From the NCBI GenBank assembly GCA_037783415.1, contig JAZGTN010000167.1, forward strand, positions 124,001 through 188,000: a DNA stretch of 64,000 nucleotides, read 5' to 3'. Of this stretch, positions 12,974-24,900 are shown one piece after another. The DNA is from Leptasterias polaris (lineage: Eukaryota; Echinodermata; Asteroidea; Forcipulatida; Asteriidae). Numbering within the stretch: position 1 is the stretch's first letter; each line of letters begins with the position of its first letter. Made by a program: the position numbers and the translations under genes. The notes beneath the pieces are model-generated. The model ran no database searches. It had not been told where the DNA came from and saw only the letters and a program-made list of their open reading frames with translations.

Positions 12974-15900
12974 GAACATAGGCGTCCGGATGTTGTAGTC
13001 TTAGATAAGACGACGAAGATGTGTCATCTCATTGACATAGCAGTGCCAGGTGACATAAGGGTAGCTTCGAAGGAGTTAGACAAGATCCAAAAGTACCAAG
13101 ACCTGGCCAGGGAACTTCGTAAGATTTGGCAGGTGAAAGTGAAGTAGTCCCTGTGGTGGTTGGAGCACTTGGCACCATTCCGAAGGCACTGGGGAAACAT
13201 CTAGATGAAATAGGTACAACTGTGAGGGTAGATCTGTTACAGAAGGCAGCACTTTTGGGAACAGCGAGAATCCTGAGAAAGACCCTTGAGATCTAAGGCT
13301 ACGGGACGTAGCCCGACTCAAGGAGTTACCGGCACAAAAGAAAATGTGATCTTTCTTTTGTAGGCTGTGATGAAATGATATAATAACTAGTTCTTATATA
13401 GCGCATTTCACAATAACGTCTCAATGCGCTTTACATTAGTGCCCTGGTCATTGGGCCAATAACATTCCTTTTTAATCTTTCTCAGCTCCCTGGGGAGTAT
13501 ACAGCCCGGGCTGCCGTGATGGCGCTCCGAAGGCTTTTTCAAACACAATATCAACCTCTACCCTTGCAGGTACCCATTTCCCCTGGGTGAAGAGAAGCAA
13601 TTATAGCAAAGTGTCTTGCTCAAGGACACAAGCGTCATGACCGGGACTCGAACCCACACCCCGATGACTAAGCCACCAGAACTTGAATCCGATGCTCTTA
13701 ACCACTCGGCCATGACACCCTATGTTGTGACTGGTTCACCACTCATTCTTTGCTCGGCAATCTCTGAATGACCCCCCCTAGAGGTACAGTAACAATACAT
13801 ACCAATTTCCATCATCTGTTTGAGTTCATCCTGGAGTAGCCTGACCCGTGCCAGACCCTTGTATCTCGGTCGGTGTTTCCTGACGGCCAGGAACATTCGC
13901 ACGGTACTCTGGATCATGACCAGGGCGTGGCGCCTGTACAGGATCTTGTTCTTCACTGGTAACCAAAAAAGTATTGATAAACATATGAAAGGGTTTTGTA
14001 TTATTATTATTATCATATTTCTGGTAATGAAACCAAGGATGCCTCATAAGCAAACTTAATCACTGCAGCTCGCAAGCCTGAGGAAACCTGTCAACAAGGG
14101 TGCTTGCTATGTGAACCAGAAACACCAGGGTTAACCCCTACTCTTCCACAATAAGTGTTCTGGGTTCTTCTTTTCAAGCACACCCGATCCTAGTACACAG
14201 GACCTTTGGCTTAATGTCGCATCCGAAGGACAAAGCAAATATGGTAGAGTATCTTTCTTAAGGATACAAGTGTAATGACCCGAGACTCGAACCCACACTC
14301 TGCTGATCAGAAACACCAGCTGAGTCCCGTGCGCTTGACGGCTCGGCAACGACATGCTAGAATTGTCAGAAACAATGAAGGGCCGGCTGGCGATTATGGA
14401 ATGAAAACTTCGTCTTATTTATTCAGCTTACATTTCATGACCATGAGGGTACCCCATTGGGCTTTCTTCCAGCGGGTGCAGATCAGCCAGCGGCGTACCT
14501 TCTTGATGAGCTCACGGAGGGTGTCCGGATCACCCTTCATCATCTTATCAAACTCGGCAAACTTCCCCGGCCGGAAGAACACCTTGGTGATGCCAAATTT
14601 GTAGTCCTGGTCGTTCAGTCCCAGGGCGTGGAAGAGAGCCTGGGTTTAACATGGGGAATATTCGTTAATATTGCATGGATTTCCCATTGACCAAACACTC
14701 TGAATTCTACTCACTGGTTTCACAGTGACTCATCAGCTGTTATCAGTTATGTAGTTTTAATATAAACATTCCCCCTGGAACCCAGTGATCCTGACCCCAC
14801 AAGCCTGCTGCTGGTGTCAAACAATTGAAATGCTGAAGAGCAGAGAGAAAGTCTCAAGAAATATTTGTTCATTTTTTATTATTCAAAGTTGATTTCCTAA
14901 TAACATTTAACACTTTTTCCCAATACTTTACATTATAAACAAGAACCTGTGAAGTTTTGTAGATATTTGAGTCAGTAAACTCACAGGCAGTGACATCCTA
15001 AACCACATACTTACTCCTCATGAACTTTTGATCAGATAAGAAAGATCCTGTTAAAAACGGCTCATTCCCAAACCAGTGAGTATGGACCCGAGTTTGTCAT
15101 AGGCAAAGATGGGTTTGCTTTTAATAGGTGGTTCATGTAATGCAATGATAAAAGAATACACAGATTATGGGCTTTATTGGTGCTTAGAATATTCTTTGGG
15201 GAAATTGTACTTCTCCTGCCACTAAACAGAAACAATCTAACCCTCCTACTGCTTGACTCTCTAGTGTCATCCACTGTGGTTTTACGATACATGATATCAT
15301 GTGGTGAATGCATTGTATACATGTACTCACATTATATACACACATGCACAGTGGTTAAAGACCCAGATATGCACTCCCCATGCTACGCTTCATTCCTTGT
15401 ACACATGAGTGCCAAAGGTACTGGATCTCGGGCTCAAAATTTCCCTTTTTGGGAGGTTATTGTGTAATCCCCAGTTGAAGACCTTCAACCTTTTGTTGTA
15501 CCACCATGGCCAATTATCAGCCGTGGCTTACGGCCAAGAGTTGGCAGATCCATGGTGAAGGCATTCCACATTTTCTCAAGAGAGAGAACAAAAAACCCTG
15601 GCACATTTTATGAGAACGTTTGTAGTTTTAACTTGGTTGAGTCATGTTTCATTGCGACAACATTATTCTCAAACCCAAATTTTTCTAAACAATCAGGAAA
15701 AGTTAATCTCGTGCATAAGTAAAAACAAATTAGGGAAATCCTGTCACCAAGTGATTAACTATTTTTAAAACTAGGCCCTTTTTGAAACCGAAGCTGTCTG
15801 AAAGCGAATGTTTTTGAAATATCAGCCGGAGCCATAGCCAGATGGAATTGAAGGCGATGTCTGAATTGGCTGCCATGGCTACGGCTAGATTCCCACTCCA

Positions 15901-18900
15901 TCATACATCGAAGTATAGGACGTCCTTAGCAGCACACTTAGGAACAGTCGTAGCCATGTACAGCCAAAAACGACCCATTACAGGGAAAGCTCCATTAAAG
16001 AAAGAAGCTAAAATGAAACATCCTTTTCATCTGGCAACTCACACCTGTTATCTCCATGTAATTTCTTTTCCAAACAGACTTAATTGGAACATGCACAAAC
16101 CAGTACGGCTGCTGACTGCCCCAGGCAGAATAACTGCTTATCCATTAAGTTTGATGACCAAAGAATTTCATGTAAACAAATCCACTCTGTGCAAATGATG
16201 TATACTTTCCGAGATTTTGTGGCCAAACTCAGAAACTCTTTAATGGGGCTTTCCCGTAATGATAGTGACCACTGCTCAGTGAGCAGTCTGCTCCCTTGCT
16301 CATTCTTCATACAGTTATTACATGTACCACACCATACCTTGCAGAAGAGTCTTGGATCTAGACGCACCAGCTCGGAGGGCATGTACTTCTTGTACATATC
16401 GTAGAGATCTGAGAACTGCGTCCTGGATGGGAAGCCACCTTGCATCAGGCCAAGTACAGTCACCATGCCTGAATATAAAGAAGGTAATTGTGAAACGACC
16501 AATATGCAGTCACGATGTGACCTCCTCAGGTGTTTTACAACTTCAGTGTTTCAGTGTTTTCATTTAATTGATTAATTCTGGTCGTGACGCCAAGGATTAT
16601 CAGAAAAGCGAACTTAATCACTGTACTAGCCAAAAACCCAGTAGTGAGAAGACAATGAAGTAAGTTTCAGTTATAGATGTGGGAAGGAAAACCCCAGAGA
16701 ACTGTTCCCGGAAAAAACCCATGCGAACCCCTTCTCTAGGCAATAAGTGTAATGGGTCCTTTTGAGTGCATTACTCAACAAACGAGACCCACAATTTTAC
16801 GTCCCATCCATGTGACGAAGCAATAATGGTTAAAGGTATTATACAGGATTGGCAGAGCTGACAAAATAATCACAGACAGTGTTCATGTTTTATGTAATCA
16901 ACCACATACATGAAATAACAAACCTGTGAAAATTTGAGCTCAACTGGTCTTCGAGGTCACGAGAAAATAATGAAATAATCAAGTTTATTATCACGCGTGA
17001 TAAAAACTATTGTTTTACTCATTTCTCAAAAACGATAGCATTTTAGGCAGAAATATTTTAAGGAACCCTTTCTACCATTACTTACTTTAAATCATGTAAG
17101 TTATGTGTGAATCTGTGAACATTTGTGTTTTTCGATCTTACCAATAGTGTACAGGGCCTTTAAGTGTTTTGCTTAAGAACAGAAGTGTCAAGACCGGGAC
17201 TCGAACCCACACTCTGCTGATCAGAAAGACCAGAGCTTCAGTCCTGTGCTCTTAATCGCTCGGCCATGACACAGCTATGACACGACATGACACGACACGG
17301 CATGCAATTGTGTGAGCACTGCATTCTTGTCAGTTGGCGTAAATTTTGCTTCAATAATCATTTTGAATTTTGTACCATCTCGCTCCGTTTATCAGCCAGT
17401 GGGAAACACTGTTACTCAGATTTGTTCAATTAATCCCAAATTGGTTGCAACTCTTCTCTTACCCGAGCACTGGAGTTGACTTAAGATCTGCCCTCCCTCA
17501 AAGAGGTCCTGCACCATCTTGCCGTTGGGTTTGATGCAACGGATGAAGGAGCTACCAGTGCTGTTCAGCTTGTCCATCAAGAGGTTTAGCTGAACCTAAA
17601 TACAAGTAAAACAAGACTAATTCAGTTTTCAAAAAAAACACAAAACACAAAACACACACGACTAGGGATAATTATGATCTCTGGTAAAGAATTTGCCTCA
17701 ATTGGGTTTGATTCTGCAAAATATTTTCTTTTTGCATTTTCTTTGTTTTTTCTCTGATGAAAAGGCACTACTTCATGATAATAAACCTTGGTTCTTATAT
17801 AGCGCTTTATCACACCCCTAGAGGCGTATCAAAGCGCTCAGTATTTTTTCCTGCAAGGTATGTGGAGCTACATTGTACGTATGAGATTTGTTTTCCTTTA
17901 TAGTACCATGCAGTGGTTTACAAGGTGCTGTGGCGCAATATGCAGCCAATCAAACCAGGAACACTGGGGCAACCCCTTCTCTTTACGATAAGCGCACTGG
18001 GTTCTTTTACGTGCATTACACAACACATGGGACGCAGCAATAATGGTTAAGTGTCTTTCTTAAGGACACTAGTGTCACGACCGGGACTCGAACCCACACC
18101 CTGCTGATCAGAAACACCAGAGCTTGAGTCCGGTGTTCTTATCCGCTCGGCCATGACACGCCACGCCATAAAGTTGTTTCAAAACTATCATTCTCCGATG
18201 AAAACCTACATTTTCATCAGAGAAGGGGGGGGGGGGGGAGGGGAAGTAGGAGACCTACCTTGAATTTCATACCGATACTCTCAAAGGCCAGCTTGGAGAT
18301 GAAGGGAAGGGCAGGAGGACCTGGGAAGAGACTCCTGACATACTCGTCCTTGCCTTCTTGGATCAGATGCTCCAAGGAGGAATGCAGGGCATCGTTGTTC
18401 TTTTCTATGAATTCACTCTGAAGAAATAGGCAGGAGAGAGGATTAAGTGCTGTATAAACCTACTACTGTCTGTCTAACTCTCCTCTCCAACACGCTCGTG
18501 CCACTGTGAAGATTAAGCCCATCGTACACAAGCCATGGGGTTTCCACATAATACCAGCTGTACAAACAGAAGAAACCCACGCACCCAAAACTATCGTAGA
18601 AGGTACGGTACTTTGTCAGTTTGCCACCCCTGTGCACTCTCCTTCCCAATTGGTTCTTTCCACAGTGGAGACCAAGTCCACAGTGTACAAGCCAAGGGGT
18701 TTGTATACATGTATAATACCAGCTGTACAAACAGAAGAAACCCATGCATCCAATGCTAGCCTAGAAGGTACAGTACTTTGTGTCAGTACATGTATGTGTG
18801 CACAGCCACAATCATGGGTACACTTTTTGTTACAAAGACACCAAATGAACAACATATAAATATTGAGTAACTTTTTGCAGATCTTGTATTTGACAAACTC

Positions 18901-21900
18901 AAGCACTTTTTATTCATCATTGACACAGCGATTGCTAATTGATATATAAATAACATTGAGATAACTGCTACCAGTGGTTTGCAAACTGTTGTTCATAAAA
19001 TGGACACGGAAAAAATGTGTACCCATGATCGTGGCTTTGCACATGTGCACTCTCCTTCCCAATTGGCTCAATCCACAAAATCACACAGGACACTGTGGAG
19101 ACTGAGCCATGGGGTTTCCACATAATACCAGCTGTACAAACAGAAGAAACCCATGCACCTAATACTAGCCTGGAAGGTTTGGTACTTTGTGGCAGTCTGT
19201 GGTACCAGTGCCAGCTGTACAAACAGAAGAAACCCATGCACCTAATACTAGCCTGGAAGGTTTGGTACTTTGTGGCAGTCTGTGGTACCAGCTGTACAAA
19301 CAGAAGAAACCCATGCACCCAATACTAGCCTGGAAGGTATGGTACTTTGTGGCAGTCTGTGGTACCAGTGCCAGCTGTACAAACAGAAGAAACCCATGCA
19401 CCTAATACTAGCCTGGAAGGTATGGTACTTTGTGGTAGTTTGTGGTACCTCAAGATTATATTAAGGCGCAAGATGGGGAAATCGGGCTGAAATGTGAAAT
19501 CTGCACTGGACCCATTTCAGGAAGCAACTCTTTTGATGCAACAATAGATCAGTGCAGACAGTAACCATTCAAATTGCTTGCTGAAATGGCGCCCATGAGT
19601 ATTACACATTCAAATATTTGATAGAGCTCCAGTTCCCCATCTAGCTCTGTAAAATCCTTCATGTGGTACCTTTGTACAGGAGGGATAATCAGCGTCCAAT
19701 TTCATTGAGCTACTTAAGCAGAATATATTGCTTCACAATTTTATGCTTAGCTGAAATGAGCAGTATACCAGTCAAAAACTGAACGGGTGACATGGTATTT
19801 TGGCTGGTAACCCTATTCTGGTAAGCATAATTTTGTTGTGCTTAGCTACTTTTTGTGCTTAAGCAGCTCTATAAAGTTGGGCCCAGGTCATTCCAACTGT
19901 GGTGAAAAAAAAGTCTGTAAAAGCTAAAAATGCAAATCTAAAAAATAAAAAAAAGATTGAAACTCTCATACCAAAAAACTAAATCAGAATAGGAACCAAC
20001 TTACAGTTTGATAGCACACAGCACCAGCAAAGTGCCTAATGAGGAATCCCTCATCGTCACGTAGATTACGGTGACTCGTCAGCTTGGACTTGCGGGGAAT
20101 CTGAAACAGAGATTCAAATAAGTGGTATTTAAAGCTTTGCATGGAGTGGAAGAATGAGCAGTAACTATAACTAGTAAACTTGCGGGTGCATCATCATCAT
20201 CAGTCGACTGCGCAGCAGGTGAACACAAGCTTTCCCTGTGATTTTACTCCTTATTACAAATATGTTGATAACCTTACCTTTGTTGAAAGCCGGAAATGCA
20301 TACAACCATCATGCATCCAACAATCCTTAAGCTAACCTACAGAACTGGACTTCTACGAATAACATGAAGTTAAACGCTAACAAGTGCTGTACTATGACTG
20401 TTTCATTTGCTAAGAATATTGATCACTTTGCTCCTTTGTTTTTAGATGAAACTCAACTTCAAAATGGGCAATTTGCACTGCTCCAAGCAAGGTGCCTGTC
20501 GCGGTAGGCACATTTTTTGTTTAAATCAATAACATAAAAACCGTTCGGTCAAATCAGGTCAAACTTCATGTAATCCTCTATTCGAACCCCCCCTTTGAGA
20601 TAGTGTAGTCACACATGGTGTTGAATTCACTAACAGTTCACCATGACTCTTTGAAGTTAGCTGGCCACAGTCACCATTGACATGTACACACACAAAAACC
20701 ATATGTTGTACACAACCATTGAAACACGTGCAGATTTTTCGCCTGTTATGCGTTTTGTACACGGACCTTGATTTTATTTATAGATAAGGTCTGCAGCCAA
20801 CATAATGTAATATATCTATCATCAGGCTACTACAAAGTCTTTCTAGCATGGGAATTAACTTGGGATCACCCCACACATACTTAATTGCCCTGTAATTAAA
20901 AGTGCCTTCCAATGAGGCGAAAGTCACCAGACCCAGGGTTTTAAAGTGTTAAGCGTAATAATTCAAAACGATTTGAAATGGGAAAAACAGGTTACTGCAG
21001 TCATTAGACAAAGCAACAGAAAGTTGTACGTGCTCCGTTGCCTACGTTCATATAACCTTCCTGTCAGTGATCTCTTAGTTATTTACAAAGGTTACATTAG
21101 ACCGGTATTGGATTATTGTGTCCCTGTGTTTAATGGTAACCTCAGCCAAGACCAAGCGTATAGGTTAGAGCGTATCCAAAAAAGGGTTTGTCAAATTATA
21201 CTCGGCAAAGACAACAACAGTTATGCTCAGGCTTTGAACACATGCAACCTTGAAACACTCCAGGAGAGACGCCAGAATATTTGCAGTGTTTTTGCTCAAT
21301 CTATAGAATCTCATAATATTTGTAAAGACTGGTTACCACCTCAAAGAAATATCCTTTTTAACTTAAGATCAACTCAGAAGTATGAACAGTTCAAGTGTCG
21401 CACTAAGCGATTTGCCAACAGTGCCCTCCCACAAATTGTTAACATTTTAAATGCTTCGTAATTAATTGTTGTACAATAATTGTCCACAACATTTTAAATT
21501 GTCTTTTATGCTCTTATATATTAATGTCTGATTATTCTTGTTGGTAATTTTCCTTTGATCCTGTTTAAATGTAAATTTGTAGTTTTTATTCTCTGTACAC
21601 ATGTGCAATTCAGTTTTTAACTGCCAGACATATTTTGAATAAACCATTATTGAATTGAATTGAAAAAAAAGAGTATCCAAGCTGTTGTTGATCGTTGAAA
21701 GTTGAAACTATAAGGTCGTGTTCGAACTAGCGGCTGTGGCTACCACTACAACTGCAACTTGATTGTCGCGTTAACATGCATTGAAGCATAGGATACCTAC
21801 AGTAAAACCCTTTGAGTTGGGAAGGTAGTGCATTCTGCTCTACCAGCAAGGCTCCCAGTGGATGATACCCATGCCTACATCCTTACAGACTGTGAACGGG

Positions 21901-24900
21901 GTAACCCTGTTTCAGCCCCAAGAGTAGGTGACAGTTGATTTGGGTCGATAGCCCAAATCAGTTAAGTGTAGCCCTCACCTAGAAGTGGCCGTCCGTGGCC
22001 TTGTGATGTTGGGCGATCTTTCATAAATTTGTTTAAAAAATATATATAAAATTTCAGCTTTGAAACCTACCTCTAGACGGAAGTGTTGCTTGTGTTTTTG
22101 ATGCACTGTGTGAGTGAAGTTATTGGGACTAGCTCTGGGTAGTTTACTCTCCTCATCCAGGAGCTCTAGGATACCCGATGGCTTCCCTTCAATCAGGTCT
22201 GCAAGATAAATATGATCATGCTTTATTTGCGGAGTGTCGTGGCCGAGCTGTCTACTGCTCTGAATTCCAGTTCTGCCCTACACAGAGAGTGGGTTCGAAT
22301 CCCGGCCAGGGCAATTTCATAGTGCTGCTTAACGGTAAGCAAAGTTTCGTGCTTAGTGTAGCAAAAAAATGTGCTTAAGCATAAGCGTATTTCACAGGTT
22401 AGCAAGAAAATAAGGCGGCCACCTTGCGCGTTCACAATGGATTTGCATCGTTAGTCATTAATTTTCGTGCAGTAAGCACCGGAAGGTTAGCATGCCTTTT
22501 CGTGTGCTTACAGTTAGCAGCGCTATGATGTCAGCGCTAGCAGCGCTAGGGTGTCATGGCCGAGTGGTTAAGAGCATCGGATTCAAGTTCTGGTGGTTTA
22601 GTCATCGGGGTGTGGGTTCGAGTCCCGGTCATGACGCTTGTGTCCTTGAGCAAGACACTTTGCTATAATTGCTTCTCTTCACCCAGGGGTTTAAATGGGT
22701 ACCTGCAAGGGTAGAGGTTGATATTGTGTTTGAAAAAGCCTTCGGAGCGCCATCACGGCAGCCCGGGCTGTATACTCCCCAGGGAGCTGAGAAAGATTAA
22801 AGGAATGTTATTGGCCCAATGACCAGGGCACTAATGTAAAGCGCATTGAGACGTTATTGTGAAATGCGCTATATAAGAACTAGTTATTATTATTATTATT
22901 ATTATTATGAAATAGAAACTTGTGCAGTAAGCACAGAATCGGCCGTTAAGCAGCTCTATTAAATAGGGCCCTGGCTGGTCACGATGCTTAAGTCCTTGAG
23001 CAAGATACATGACAAAATTGCTTTGTCCTTCGGAAGGTAAAGGCCAAGTGGAAGGTACTGTGATAACTAGTGCAAGTAAAAGAACCCAGGTCACTCATCA
23101 TGGAAAAGTTTAAGCTTACCTCAGTGCTTATGGATTCATTGCAAGCACCCTTGTCTACAGGTTTTTATAATTATTATATATTTCTGGTAATGAAACCAGG
23201 GATGTCTCATAAGTGATTAAATCACTGTAGCTCGCAAGCCTGAGGAAACCTGTAAACAAGGGTACTTGCTATGTGAACCAGAAACAACAGGGTTAACCCC
23301 TACATTGTACGTTTCTATGATAAGTGCTATGGGTTCTTTTACATGTATTACCATTCCAAGCACACGGTACCTACCGCTTTACGTCCCATATGAAGGACAA
23401 AGCAATTATGGCAAAGTAAAACTTAAAACATTATTGCTTTGTCCTTCAGATGGGACATAAAGCCATAGGTCAAGTATGTTGTGCAATGCACATAAAAGAA
23501 CCCAGTGCATTTATCGTAAAGAGAAGGGGCTTGCCGCGATGTTTCTGGCATGGTCTAGCAGCAATATGCGCCACCTCACCTTGTATCTCTTTAAAAAGGT
23601 TGTATTCATGGTTGCTTCATCTCATAAAATCATTCTTAACAATCGCCACAAAATTTGATAATTGGCACAAGGAGTGACATTTATGACAAACATGGCACAT
23701 TATAAATGTACATTTTTATTATTATTAGTATAATTAAAATGGAAGAAAGACACATGGATCAAATTAAAAGAAGCTTTCAACAGCACTCACCAATAGCATC
23801 TTGGTTGTCTGCATACTGCACGGCGTTGACCCCAAGACCTTCCTTCTGGTACAGTTCTTGCTCCTACAGAAGAATTCAAACAAGCATTGGGTTATTTTTA
23901 ATCACCTGAGGTGCAGACTGGAGAGTGGAAAATTTCAATCGGTCTTTTTATAGCGTGTCATGGCCGAGTGATCTAGTGCACCAAACTCAAGTTCTGGAGT
24001 CATCAGGGTGTGAGTTCAAGTCCCGCTTGTGACATTTGTGTCCTTAAGCAAGATACATGTTGTTAACCATAATTGAATCTTTAAAAAAATAAAAATAGTT
24101 ATAAGAGATTGCCTAACATCACAAGGTTGAAAGGCAAGCTACACTGATTTTGGCTGTCGACCCCAATCAACTGTCACCAGGGGCACGTTGCCACCTACTC
24201 CTGGGGCTGAAACAGGGTTACCCCCTTCACACTCCGTAAGGATGTAGACATGGGTATCATCCACTAGGAGCCTGTCTGGTAGAGCACGATGCTTTATCTT
24301 CCCAACTTTTATGAAGCAATTATGGTCAAGTGCCTTGCTCAAGGGCACAGGTGTCATGACCGGGATTCAAACCCACACTCTGCTCCTGACAATACCAGAG
24401 CTTAGGTTCGGAGAACTAGACCGCCTGGCCACAGATGTGACATTAAGCTAGAATTGGTAGCGCACATAAAAGAACCCAGAACACTTATCATGGAAGACTA
24501 AGGTTTAACCCTGGTGTTTCTGGTTCACTTAAGCACCCTTGTTTACAGGTTTCCTCAGGCTTGCAAGCTACAGTGATTAAGTTCACTTATGAGGCATCCT
24601 TGGTTTCATTACCAGAACTAAATATTAATAATGGATTTAGTTTTCTAGTAAGGTTTGCAGGAATACTATGTCCATGAATCTATTTTTTGAATCTCCTCCC
24701 CAATGACTCTAGTATGTTCTGGGCCCAATTTCATGGCTCTGCTTACCGCCGACTTCTGCGCTTGCGATCACCATTCTCCGCTTACTGAGCAAGCGCCGAA
24801 TTTCTGCGCTAGCTGTGTAAGCGAAGAATGCCTAGTAACGTGGACTACGCAAGTGCACAAGCAAAAAATGCCTGCTAACACGTGAAATACGCTTGACGTA

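Noticed and set aside
14432..14639. Exon 18 also being 208 bp long, as if copied from the satellite
   Set aside because: The sequences are unrelated; the equal length is coincidence.
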